Shown one piece after another: positions 46,590 to 56,860 of a DNA stretch of 64,000 nt. The DNA is from Pelobates cultripes. Lineage: Eukaryota > Chordata > Amphibia > Anura > Pelobatidae. The position numbers were made by a program, and so were the translations under genes. The notes under the pieces were generated by a model. The model was not told the origin of the DNA and searched no databases. It saw only the letters and a list, made by a program, of their open reading frames with translations. The stretch's first letter is position 1. Each line of letters opens with the position of its first letter. The DNA lies in NCBI GenBank assembly GCA_933207985.1, contig OW240924.1, positions 73,690,993 through 73,754,992 on the forward strand, given 5' to 3'.

Positions 46590-46678
46590 CAGAGAACAAA
46601 GGTCGGACCCGTGCAGGAGTGGACGGAGACGTGGACAGAAACATGGCGGGAGACCCCCAGGTAAGCGTGGCCGTGACA
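46590..46678 (-). repeat. Gypsy 3' LTR (partial)
   Basis: The minus strand starts TGTCACGGCCACGCTTACC at 46678, matching the right LTR TGTCACGGCCACACTTACT at 51702. Similarity is visible for about 80 bp; the rest, towards 46495, is diverged or truncated. Confidence 0.65.
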
Positions 46679-46764
46679 ATTCCCCTCTCTATGATGCCAC
46701 CTCTGGACGCATAAAGGTGCTGGTTGATCAGGATGTCAGGAATGGAAGATTCATATAAGTCGGG

Positions 46765-47500
46765 GTGCATGGACATTTTCTGCAGGTTTCCAAGATCTTT
46801 CCTCAGGTCCATAACCTTTCCAGTGGATGAGGTACTCTAGATTTCTCGAAGTTCTAGAGATCTAGAATCTCTTGAACTTCGTATTCAGGTTCTCCATCAA
46901 CTGTTATGGGATCAGGAGGTGGTATATTTTTGTTGGGAAACGGATTTTCTTTGGCAGCTTTGATCAGAGAAATAGGGAATGAAGGGTGTATTCGATAGTG
47001 ACGTGGCAGATCTAATCGTACTACGACAGGAGAGATAATCTTAGAAATTCGAAAGGAACCAATGAACTTATGTCCCAATTTCTTAGTAAGGCAGGCTAGT
47101 TTCAAGTACTTTGTAGATAACCAAACCAGTTGGCCCACTTGATAAGTCTGTGGAGATTGTCTTTTGAGATCGACATATTTTTTATAGGTTTCGTGGCTCT
47201 CTTGTAGTGTCGATTGGACCTGTAGAAAACCTTGTGCTAGTTGCTGTAAATGGACTGTGACATCTGGAACAGGTGTAAGTAAGGGACTTCCTGGAAGGGT
47301 ATTGGGATGAAAACCATAATTCAACAAAAAGATTCCTGGGTAGAATCATGTTGCTTTGCGTTATAGACAAATTCAGCTGTAGATAATAACTCTTTCCAAT
47401 CAGATTGTAGATGGGTAGAGGTATGTTTCCAGGGTTTGGTTTGTTCTCTTGGTTTGTCTGTTGGTTTGGGGATGGAAGGCAGTGGAGAGGTTTACGGATA
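46765..47500 (-). pseudogene. Gypsy integrase C-terminus and chromodomain
   Basis: The 46854-47327 frame carries the integrase tail: QVGQLVWLSTKYLKL, KLGHKFIGSFRI and VVRLDLP, the GPY/F module, then EYEVQEILD. Next, in another frame (about 46765-46850), [17 protein letters not shown] is a chromodomain core with its aromatic residues. Chromodomains steer integration towards certain histone marks. A stop separates the two. The D,D-35-E catalytic core is interrupted by the L1 at its upstream side. Confidence 0.8.
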
Positions 47501-47760
47501 TTTTTTTTTTAATTCTTTATTTTTGTGCAAAGATTAAACATCCATATGTGCACTGCCACAACAGCTGTTGCAGATAGATTACAAACATTTAGTAACATTG
47601 TAATGGCATTAAATAGAAAAATTTGCGTTATTTAGTGTTTAAGGGGAAACAGGATTCAACTATTCTCTTTCTGTTCTTAGCTGTATTTCCGTGAATACTG
47701 TGGTGTGTGACAGTCAGCGCTAAGTTCACTGATGTTAGGAAGGGCAAATTACCGGCGTAA

Positions 47761-47880
47761 CGTCATGGGTGCTGCTCTGTAGTAGGAATAATGTATAAAT
47801 ATATTTTAACGTGGTCTTTACGTCATGGGTGCTGCTCTGCAGTATGAATAATGTATAAATATATTTTAACATGGTCTTTA
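47761..47880. repeat. Two tandem 60-bp units
   Basis: 47761-47820 and 47821-47880 both start CGTCATGGGTGCTGCTCTG and end GGTCTTTA, with four differences. It lies in the 3' region of the L1 insertion. Confidence 0.95.
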
Positions 47881-47984
47881 GCGGGTAGGGCTATGACTAG
47901 GTCTTAGGAGGGTATCTACCCTAGGCGCAGGCCACGCCTTCCGTGCTGCCCAGTCCACTGATGCTGTGGCCGCTGGACATTAAA

Positions 47985-48625
47985 CAATCGCGGTACAGCG
48001 GGTGCTGGGACGGGTGGTTTGCACGAGCCCCAGGCTGTTCAGGAAGGCACCGGAGTCATCGGGCGAGGTGAGTTGGAAGGTTTTGTCTCCCTTGGTAGCT
48101 GTGAGGGAGTGGATCGGCCCTCATCTTTACCTGATGCCGGCTTCTTGGAGGGTCAGGGTCACTCGACGGACTGAGAGCCTCCAGTGCAGTGTGGCTTTGC
48201 ATAGATCCTGAAGAGCGGTGAGCTGCAACTCTTCGAATGTGAAGGGACTCTGTGTCTTAAGTGCTTCTACAACCGCCATCTTGTCATGGAATGATTGGAA
48301 TCGAATTAGAACATCGCGAGACGCTGCGGCTGGAGCCCTCGTGGATTTTGGGAGCCTGTGTGAGCCCTCTAGAGGGGTATGTTTTGCTTGCCTGGGATGC
48401 AAGATTGCTGAGAGTAGCTCCCAGGTCGCCCATGGGTGCTGTCGCGAACGGGACCCTGGCCTCTGGTATGGCGTCAGGGGCATCCAGAGGTTCCTCCTCT
48501 GAGGATGAGCCATGAGAGTCTGTTGCGGCCGCCATCTTAGAGGTAGGCCTCGCTTGAAAGAGATCCCCAATCTTCCTGCTACTGTCTCCCGGGTGGGTTT
48601 TTAGCTTTTTAGTCTTCTTCCCCAT
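47985..48625 (-). pseudogene. L1 ORF1 (RNA-binding chaperone), frameshifted
   Basis: Starts [14 protein letters not shown] at 48625, frame changes near 48500, then RDVLIRFQSFHDKMAVVEAL and LCKATLHWRLSVRRVTLTLQ, the L1 ORF1 RRM-to-C-terminal domain (Transposase_22). After a stop the last part continues in another frame as FQLTSPDDSGAFLNSLG. ORF1p binds RNA in L1 particles. At least two frameshifts. Confidence 0.75.
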
Positions 48626-48858
48626 GATTTCGCACGGGTTGAGAACACTTGCGGATGTCGATATGTGCAGTGTCTCGTGTTTTCTTTGTCGTTTTTGCCG
48701 TTTAGTATACGGAGCACCGCTGACATGCGCCTGCTCGCTGTGATGGTCCGGCCACGCCCCCTTACGGATATTTTAAGTGATTGACAGAAGGCTTTCCATA
48801 AGTGCGAAGTGAATTGCGTCCCTCTGTCTGAGAGGATTGATTCAGGAATTCCATGAAG

Positions 48859-48939
48859 TTAAACCCCTTAAGGACCAAACTATTGTAATAAAAGGGAATC
48901 ATGACATGTCACACATGTCATGTGTCCTTAAGGGGTTAA
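48859..48939. mobile_element. 81-bp foldback MITE nested in the gypsy element
   Basis: TTAAACCCCTTAAGGACCAA to TGTCCTTAAGGGGTTAA. The centre has TGACATGTCACACATGTCA. It sits in the integrase region of the gypsy relic, so it came after that element. Confidence 0.8.
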
Positions 48940-49500
48940 AAATGTTGTCGAGAAAAAGGATGGCTGTTCGTTTGATAATGGTATTGTATCCTTGTGAAAT
49001 AGGGAACGATGAAGTCAACGGTCAGATGACTCCATGGTCTGGATGGGATAGGTAATGGTTGCAATAATCCAGCCATTTTGGAGGTGTTGGTTTTTAGCAC
49101 GGGCACAAGTGATGCAGGAGCAGACATAGTCCTTGACATCTTGTTGAAGAGAAGGCCACCAGAATTGCCGTTTGATACTTTGTAATGTCTTCCTCTGTTC
49201 TCCATGACTGGCCAATTGGGTATCTTGATAATGGTGGAGCACTTTAAGACAGGTCTTTTTAGGTACAGAAATATTGTCATGAGACAAAGGGTAACCTTCA
49301 GGTGATGTGGGAAGATTATTAGAGGTGGTATTTTCCTTTATCTCTTGTAAGATGTGAGACATGAGGCCAACAAAGTAAAAATGAGTAAAAAAAAAACAGT
49401 GCCCATCTTGCTTGTCGAGGGTTAAGACGTTTGGCCATTCGTAGATATTTTTGATTTTTATAATCCGTATATACAGTGATAGGGTATTTAGCACCTTCTA
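48940..49500 (-). pseudogene. Gypsy integrase zinc-binding domain and RNase H end
   Basis: The 49015-49494 frame has the HHCC domain [20 protein letters not shown] then [14 protein letters not shown], followed (in the 48936-49280 frame) by [13 protein letters not shown], the first catalytic Asp region of integrase. Upstream sequence belongs to the RNase H end, in a different frame. Confidence 0.8.
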
Positions 49501-50605
49501 GTAGGTGTCGCCATTCTTCAAATGCCTTCTTAATGGCTAGTAACTTCTTGTCTCCAACATAATTGGATTCTGCATCCGTTAACTTGTGGAAATAGATGGC
49601 TACAGGGTGTGATAATCCTGTTTTAATATCTCTCTGTGATAATACTGTTCTTGTGGCTGAGTCAGATGCATCAACATCAGGAAAGAAGGGTTTCTCAGGG
49701 TCTGGTAGGTGAAGGATGGTTGCCTTGGTAAATAATTGTTTTCGATTATCAAACCTCCTTTGAGCCAGGGGAGACCAACTCCATTTTACTTCTTTCTTGG
49801 TAAGGTGTGTTAAGGGTTGAATTACTTTTAAAAAGTTACGGATTTATTTTCTATAAAAGTTGGCGACTCCTATGAATTGTTGGATTTGTTTCTTATTCTG
49901 GGGTGTGGGCCATTTCAGGATAGCATTTACTCTTCTGGGATCCATTTCCACTTCACCTGGTTTAATGATAAAACCCACAAATTCCAGACAGTCATTTTCA
50001 AAGATGCATTTTTCTATTTTTGCATACAAATTACATTTTCTTAAACGTTTCATTACCTCAGTCATATGTAGACGATGAGTTTGGAGATCTGGGGATTAGA
50101 CCATTATGTTATCTAAGTAGATGGCTACATATTGATCGAGAAGATCATGAAACACATCGTTGAGAAAATGCTGGAAAGAGGCAGGGGCATGACAGAGTCG
50201 GTAGTGCATAACCAGATATTCAAAATGACTGTACTGAGTATGAAATGCCGTTTTCCATTCATCACCCTCTCGGACTCTGAGCAGGTTATAGGCGCCTGTT
50301 AGGTCAAGTTTAGAATATATACGAGCAGATTGGAGGCGTTCCATAAGTTCAGGAATAAGGTGGATATTTGTTTTTTATATTGATATGGTTGAGTTCTCTG
50401 TAATCCACACAAGGTCTTAAACTGCCATCTTTTTTCCCACAAAGACTATTCCAGCACCTGCAGGAGAAGTAGAAGGACGGATAAATCCTTTCTTTATGTT
50501 TTCTTGTATGTATTCCTTTAGGATATGGAGTTCCTTTTCTGATGATGGGTATATTCATCCAAAAGGAATAGGTGCTCCTGGCAGCAAGTCGATTGGTCAA
50601 TCATA
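49500..50605 (-). pseudogene. Gypsy reverse transcriptase and RNase H, multiple frames
   Basis: Pieces at 50349-50600 ([17 protein letters not shown]), 50096-50344 ([34 protein letters not shown], then YLDNIMV) and 49844-50065 (FVGFIIKPGEVEMDP, QQFIGVANFYRK) follow gypsy RT order. The active site reads YLDN instead of YxDD, so a catalytic Asp is lost. RNase H follows to about 49500. Confidence 0.85.
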
Positions 50606-50874
50606 TATCCGATGGGGTGGTAATGTTTCTATGCCCTTTTTGACAAACACATCTTGATACTCCTTATAAACGTCAGAAAGGAGTACCTCTTGCTCCTATT
50701 TCATGTTGATCTTCAACATAGAATGAATAAAACCCCATTTGGCAGTGTTTAAGAAAGACAGAGCAATGGGGTGAAGAGAATGATACAGTGCCAGCAGACC
50801 AGAAAATAGTAGGATCATGTTGCCATAGCCAAGGGATACCCAAAATAACAGGGAACAATGGGGAAGGAACTAAA

Positions 50875-51464
50875 TCAAAAAGTCAACGTTTCAGAATGTT
50901 TCCCTATTGACACTAATATTGGTTTAGTTTGTTTGGTGAGTGTACCAGACTGCAAGAAGGACCCATCCACAAGTTGTATTCGTAGTGGGATTCTTTTATT
51001 GTGTACAGGAATGAGAAGTGACTGTGCAAGGTCAATGTCCAAGAAAGAGCCACTTGCTCCAGAGTCAGAGCTTGACATGCATAGCTGTTTTTATTCCACT
51101 TTAAGGAAAGGGAAACAGATAAGGGTGGAGTAACGGTAAATAAAGAAGAAGTTATAGTAGTCAGGTTGATCTGCTTACCAGTGGATTTTTGAGGACAGGT
51201 TCTCACTGTGTGATGAGGACGTCCACAATAGAGACACAGGTTTTCTCTTTTTCTACTTTGTAGTTCACCTGGGGGTAACTTTCCTTGGACGAGTCCTACT
51301 TGCATAGGTGATTCTGTTGAACGTGTAGGAACCATGTTTGAAGAAGTAGGAGAGTAGTTTGAAGAGATGTTTTTTGAAGCTGGAGCATAAGTTGTTGCCT
51401 TTTCTTGTCTTTGCTCTCTAAAACGTCGGTCTAGCTGAATAGCCTTTTGCACAAAGGCTTCCAA
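50875..51464 (-). pseudogene. Gypsy gag C-terminus (CCHC finger) and protease
   Basis: The gag frame (50913-51464) ends with LCLYCGRPHHTVRTCP, a CX2CX4HX4C nucleic-acid-binding knuckle. The protease frame (50875-51078) has SDSGASGSFLD, the aspartic-protease DSG active site. The two overlap in different frames, either the natural gag-pol shift or decay. The gag N-terminus is not readable. Confidence 0.75.
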
Positions 51465-51514
51465 AGTGTCTGGTATACCAAAATAAGGGCGTGTGCCTAG
51501 AGTGAGTGCAGTTT

Positions 51515-51702
51515 ATTAGTGGGTTTGGCTGGAACTTCCCGCGGGTCGCGGTGTGGCATGGAGAGCCGAGACGCCGCGTTCACGAGTCAGAAGGATGCCA
51601 GCCGTCGGTGGGATCCTTCAGAGTCCTGGGTGTGCAGCGAGGACCGCCGCAGGAGTGGACAGAAACGTGGTGTGGGGCCCCTTAGTAAGTGTGGCCGTGA
51701 CA
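51515..51702 (-). repeat. Gypsy 5' LTR
   Basis: Outer edge at 51702 (TGTCACGGCCACACTTAC, minus strand). It shares sequence with the left LTR. The inner boundary near 51515 is approximate. Confidence 0.6.
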
Positions 51703-52089
51703 TCTGGAGTTTGTCATTTTCTTGACAGTTTATAAAATTGCTGAGTTCAATAGAAATTGGACCTTTTATAATTAGGATCAAAACATCTCCCTGTCTGTCA
51801 CACATCTAGGAAGGTTTTCTTCCACTTTCATTAGCTCTACAGAGCTACCAGAACAGGCAGATGTCCTGTACTAGCATGCACTTGCTTTCTCCCTTTCTCA
51901 ATGAGCTGAACTAGGGAAACATAGGAAAGCTGTGATTGAGTGCGCATGCGCACAACTGTGGCTCTAGAACAGAGGCTTCTCAGTGAGAAGGCTCTGATTG
52001 GACAGCTTGCAGAAAAAAAGTATATTTTCTTTTGGGGTATATCTACTTAATTGTTAAAATAAATCCGTGGTATTTTTCCTTTTAGAGTT

Positions 52090-52185
52090 TAGTGAATGAA
52101 CTCATGGAACTATTTCACGAGGGGGCGGCAAAATGGATCTTTGCCTAAGGCGGCAGAATTCCTTGCACTGGCCCTGCTCGTAGGC
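52090..52185. repeat. MITE end fragment (GGCGGCA...GGCCCTG)
   Basis: AGGGGGCGGCAAAATG, TGCCTAAGGCGGCAGAATTC and CACTGGCCCTG resemble the right end of a common amphibian hAT-type MITE. The left end is missing. Confidence 0.45.
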
Positions 52186-52189
52186 GAGT

Positions 52190-54511
52190 GGACATTTGTT
52201 TTTGGAGCCTTACAGAATCATGTCCAAGGATCAGTACAGGCAACACACTCATTGCAGCAAAACAAACTTTTCAATGGATATGACAAAATGCCACTATCAG
52301 CACAAACTAAAAAAAAAAAAGTAAAATAAATAAATTACAAAAACCAGGGCTCTTTGTCTGCTGAACACTGGATAAAATGATTTTACTATACGTGTAAAGA
52401 AAGAAAAAAGTGCAGATTTTTCAGTGCTATTAAAAAAAATAAAAAAAATAGAACTGTATAGATTTTATATGTAAAGCAAAATATGTTACATTTTAATGGT
52501 TTTACAAACACAGATTTGGTCGGTGTGATTAACTTTTTTTCTTGGCCTTCCACTCATTCTAAGAGTAGAAATGTCCTTATCACAATGTTAACCTCTGATT
52601 TACGGATTCTGTTAACAAAAACCGCTCGCTGGCTAGTCAGCTTCAGCCAGTGTCGTCTATTTATGGATGACAAAAAAAAAAAAAAAAAGGAACCCAAAAC
52701 GGCCCCTTAAAAATGCCTTGATTTTGTGGTTCAACAGCAATGAACATGGCTAAATCTGACAATTAACAAAAGAAAGAACAGCTTTCTAAATCCCTCTGAA
52801 CATTAGGTATGGATGCCTCTTTTGTTCCGATTCTTGTGGTTTTCAGACTTTGAAAAGGACCACCTGTTGGGATTGCTATTTTGTGATTTTATTAAATGCG
52901 GAGAGGGGAAAAAAGGCCACTCTTACCAATCATTCTATATTATTATTCACTTATTATATGGGAAATGCGCATTCAAAGATGCCCAAAGAATAATGTGAGG
53001 GCTCCCTCCTTCTCCTGCCCTGTAAGTGAAGTTTAGAGCTATACATTTCTCTGTTAATGCTGCGGCCTGCTGTTTCTGGGCATCGCTCTCCACAAACATT
53101 AGGGTTGGACAAATAAAAAGAATGGCAGTCTGATGGGGCGATTAAGACCCAGGGAGTGAGAACGGTTTTAAATCAGCCGTCCTAGGAAGTTTCTTTTTAA
53201 AATGTCAGCTTAGTTGTGTCCTGCTTAACTTGGATGCAAAAGGCAAAAGAAATACATGTGAGGGATCTTAGCAGCTGCACAGAGATTGACGTTCAAACAG
53301 TAACTGCAAGACTTAAATTTTGTCGAGATATATGAGTAGGGAGACAGAGACCTGACACTCAGTATTTATGATTTTGACCGAGAATTGGAGAACACGGTAG
53401 TACATTACAATCACTCTGTAATTTCCAGCAAAGTCGTGAAACATTTGGGGGGTGAGGGGCATTTTGCTGTGCATGCGCCCTACAATCCAATGCTTCCCTA
53501 TGCGGGCGATGCCAGCACATTTGCCAACATTATTGGAGGTGCGTAATATTTATTTGATTTACTTTTACAGGGCAAAGGGGGGGAGTGGGGAGTGGGGTGG
53601 ACAGTGTGTACCTAGCAAGAAGAGATTGTTATTTTTGGGACAGTAGGTTCCCTTAAAAGAGATAAATCAAATCTGCACTAAGATAGGGGAAGAAAAAGTA
53701 GCAGAACCGTTGCCCCTAAGCAGAGATGTCTTATTGTATAGAACGTATTACCCCGAAATCATTCATTGAATGAAAAGAAGTCTCATATAAAGCCATTAAT
53801 ACTTAAAGACAAACGGGAGAGACCTGCTAAATATAATGGAGTGTTTTGTTAGTGGAATATAAAATGCATACCAGCTAATGAAAGTAACCTGGATTTCATC
53901 GAGCAATGAATAATTAACTTTATAATTTGACCCTGAAGCACAAGTGATTTGCATAACAGAAGGGAAAATACCACCTGAAATATAATAGATAACTGTATAT
54001 TTAATTATGTGAGTATTTCCCTTGTTCTAAGGTTACATGACAAAGACAAGGCTATCCTCTGTGATTGCTCGCTTCCAGAAGGCAAATGAAAAAAATACAA
54101 AACGAGACGGGAAAACAAACAAACAAAACAAAACACAGAAACAGAGTAAACCAGCATCATAAAAAGTGTAGTCATCTTAATTATCACCAAATCAATGTGA
54201 TGTCCTAGAATGGGTGGAAGAGATGTAGGAATGACCGAGTCTCTTAAAATCTTCAAAAACACATATACACCCCCTGCATAATCCAAGACAGTAGAGTATC
54301 CATAATGTACTTTCTGTATTTCCTCACATTATAAAAACCGTATGTATACTAGCACATCATGGTAAATCCATCACAAACAGACCGTTGCAAATACCATAAA
54401 TATAAACTATAAAATGAATTGCCAAGCCTTTTCCCAGCGCTGTGGGGACGTCATAAAATATTGTCACTAGTTGTAACACCCACCTCCTGCTCTTCACCTT
54501 CAATCCAATCA
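52190..54511. other. Single-copy looking intergenic DNA, candidate conserved elements
   Basis: Almost no repeat signature over 2.3 kb, in contrast to both sides. 52810-53000 and 53740-53960 are AT-rich and hold homeodomain-like TAAT clusters (ATTAATAC, TAATTAAC) and a perfect octamer ATTTGCAT at 53946-53953. No coding frame. These could be distal enhancers of the NKX2-1/MBIP region; conservation could not be tested. Confidence 0.3.
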
Positions 54512-54591
54512 TTAACCCGTTAAGGACACATGACAGAAATATTCCATCACGATTCCCTTTTATTTCTGAAATTGTGTCCTTTTGGGGTTAA
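54512..54591. mobile_element. 80-bp foldback MITE, third copy
   Basis: TTAACCCGTTAAGGACACAT to GTGTCCTTTTGGGGTTAA. Same family as 17739 and 48859. Confidence 0.75.
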
Positions 54592-54779
54592 TGATACTTT
54601 ACTGTGCTGCTGGTGTGGTAGTATATGCACAGAGAATTGACTGTTAGGCAGGGAGAAGTTTCTGTTTAGTGTATTTAAATGCACACATTTACAAGTGATT
54701 CCGCTAGCACAATGTATAGGAGAAATATATGCTCTTGGAAAAAAAATGTGTTGGCTATGGTAGGTTTACTTTGGTACCA

Positions 54780-56115
54780 GGAGTGCCCTTCTCTGCTCCA
54801 GTCCTCCCGCCCCACCACCTGTTCCCTCGATCCTATTCCTTCATATCTCATCCGCACTGTCTCCCTCTCTAAAATTTTCAATCTCTCCCTTTCCTCTGGC
54901 ACATTTCCCTCACTCTTCAAACATGCAACTGTAACCCCAATTCTGAAAAAGCCCAGCCTTGACCCCAACTTCCCATCCAACTACCGCCCTATCTCACTAC
55001 TGCCATTTGCCTCCAAGATCCTCGAGACAGTTGTGTACACCAGACTGACTGACTTTCTTGAAACCAACTCTGTGCTTGACCCCCTTCAGTTTGAATTCTG
55101 CGCTGGTCATTCTGTCGAAACGGCTGTGACCAAAGTATCCAATTATTTAATTGCTGCTAAATCTTGCGGCCATTACTCTATCCTAATTCTCCTTGATCTT
55201 TCTACTGCCTTTGACACTGTTGATCATCAACAGCTTTGCATTCTCCGTAATTTTGGTCTACAGGATACTGCTCTCTCCTGGTGCTCCTCCTACCTCGCCC
55301 AGCGCTCTTTCAGTGTTTCTATCTCTGACTCTGCCTCTTCCCCCCAACCACTCTCTGTCAGCATCCCCCAAGGTTCTGTCCTTGGTACCCTACTGTTCTC
55401 TATCTACACTGCCTCCCTTGGTAAACTCATCAGCTCGTTTGGCTTCCATTATCATTTCTATGCTGATGACACGGAAATCTACCCGTCTTCTCCTGATCTC
55501 TCTCCGCCCATCTTGACTCGTGTCTCTGCATCTCTTCGATTTCCAAATGGATGGCTGCTCCAAATGGATGGCCCCAACCTACCTATCCTCCCTAATACAC
55601 AAGTATGTCCCGTCGAGGCCCCTACGCTCTGCCAAAGACTTACGTATATCCTCTGTCCGTACTCCCACCTCTAACGCTCGCCTCCAAGACTTTTCCAGGG
55701 CTGCACCTCTTCTATGGAACTCCCTTCCCTCCTCCATAAGAATTTCACCCAGTCTCCACTCATTCAAAAAATCATTGAAAACTCACTTCTTCAAGAAAGC
55801 ATATCAATTAAACTGTTAGCAGGTTTTCATCCCCCATCCTCCATGACTCTCCTGCAACTGTCAAAAATTGCCTATTAAGCCCACAGCGAATACTTTACTA
55901 AAAACTTACTTCGTACCCCTACTTTTATCCTTTGTGTTACTATACCCCACTCCCTCCCTAGAATGTAAGCTCATTGAGCAGGGCCCTCCACCTCTCTGTT
56001 CCTGTACGTCGAGTTGTCTGGTTACAAATAAATGTCTGTTAGTCCACCCTTTGTACAGCGCTGCAGAATCTGATGGCGCTATATAAATAATAAAATAATA
56101 ATAATAATTGTATGA
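54780..56115 (+). pseudogene. L2-type LINE, reverse transcriptase with internal deletion
   Basis: In one frame (to 55674): [77 protein letters not shown] and [13 protein letters not shown], the RT fingers and palm with an intact YADD. The thumb and most of the C-terminal domain are deleted; a second frame (55520-55819) gives the usual end NARLQDFSRAAPLLWNSLP and LKTHFFKKAY. The 3' tail with GCGCTGCAGAATCTGATGG and (ATA)n at 56085-56110 fixes it as an L2-clade element. The 5' part with the endonuclease is absent. Confidence 0.85.
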
Positions 56116-56123
56116 CTTTAAAT

Positions 56124-56223
56124 NNNNNNNNNNNNNNNNNNNNNNNNNNNNNNNNNNNNNNNNNNNNNNNNNNNNNNNNNNNNNNNNNNNNNNNNNNNNN
56201 NNNNNNNNNNNNNNNNNNNNNNN
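56124..56223. other. Assembly gap, 100 N
   Basis: Exactly 100 N, the usual placeholder for a gap of unknown length. Open frames reported across it are meaningless. Confidence 0.99.
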
Positions 56224-56292
56224 TTTATTTTTTCCCTTCCACTTTCCCCCTGCTACTACAGCCTGTCCGCTCTATTGTTTATTTTGTCTCTT

Positions 56293-56536
56293 TGACGACG
56301 GCTGCAGCATTGTGCCAGCCGCCGTCTATTTACTTCCTGATGACGACGGTCACTGCCGAGTGCGTGCCGCCGTCATCAGGACGCCCGCCCCTTTCATCTA
56401 TGTCAGCCGCACCACGTGCGAGCTGACACCTATCTCCCCTGCTCACTGGCGTCTGGCCGCACCTCCTATGCGTGCAGACGCCAGTTGCCAGTCCCCCTAC
56501 ATGACGCCGGCGGCTGCGCAGTGCCGGCCGGCGTCA
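56293..56536. repeat. Five consecutive GC-rich hairpins
   Basis: Stems: GACGACGGCT/AGCCGCCGTC (56293-56326), CCTGATGACGACGG/CCGCCGTCATCAGG (56336-56380), TGTCAGC/GCTGACA with inner CGCA/TGCG (56401-56427), CTGGCGTCTG/CAGACGCCAG (56446-56484), TGACGCCGGC/GCCGGCGTCA (56502-56536). This is the same kind of hairpin chain as in the T2-type MITEs but different in sequence. The left end is lost in the gap. Confidence 0.75.
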
Positions 56537-56818
56537 TACTACATATCCCATTACCCCTTTCGGTTCCGATGCCGGTCATGTGACCGGTTATCATACAATA
56601 TATTTTACTAAAAACGGATCGTTTTTAAAGTTAAATTACATATCTAGAATAGTCATTCTTATGTTTACATTTATGTACTTCTTTTTTATTGTTTTAACAG
56701 TGTTTTATCATATGTATTTTTTACTTGTAATCTGATTGGGTGTCCTAATTTTGGCGCCAATTTTCGAATTGTCTGTATATGCTATTTAAATGATTCACTG
56801 CCAGGTATCAGGTTCTTT

Positions 56819-56860
56819 ACCCATATTGATAACGCCGACTGGCGAAACGCGTTTATGGTT
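56819..56860 (+). ncRNA. Hammerhead-ribozyme-like motif
   Basis: Stem I CCATA (56821-56825) with TATGG (56854-56858); core TTGATAA (56826-56832) in place of CTGANGA; a spacer C; stem II GCC/GGC with a GACT loop (56834-56843); GAAA (56844-56847); a tiny ACGCGT stem III (56847-56852) and GTT at the cleavage position. All hammerhead parts occur in the right order, but C3 is U and G8 is A, and G8 is the general base/acid region, so activity is doubtful. Such motifs are known in Penelope-like elements and retrozymes. Confidence 0.5.

Larger units (their letters stand above)
47504..48761 (-). mobile_element. L1-type LINE insertion carrying ORF1 but no ORF2
   Basis: A minus-strand insertion in the gypsy integrase flanked by TTACGGATATTT at 47492-47503 and 48762-48773. 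The 5' end reads GGGGGCGTGGCCGGACCATC (minus strand) and the 3' end is an A-rich tail (T10 on the plus strand). Length is about 1.26 kb: 5' region, ORF1, then about 0.45 kb of 3' DNA with a 60-bp duplication. No reverse transcriptase is present, as in half-L1 (HAL1) elements, or by internal deletion. Confidence 0.8.
46590..51702 (-). mobile_element. Ty3/gypsy chromodomain retrotransposon (decayed, nested)
   Basis: Minus-strand order: 5' LTR edge (51702), gag zinc knuckle, protease, reverse transcriptase, RNase H, integrase, chromodomain remnant, 3' LTR. Both LTRs start TGTCACGGCCAC on the minus strand and share GCAGGAGTGGACAGAAAC-type sequence on the plus strand. A CCHC gag finger plus a chromodomain after the integrase places it with vertebrate chromoviruses such as Sushi-type elements. 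Several frameshifts, a changed catalytic motif and an L1 insertion make it inactive. Confidence 0.85.

Noticed and set aside
56108..56611. 167-residue frame across the N gap
   Set aside because: It contains about 34 unknown residues from the gap and hairpin DNA.
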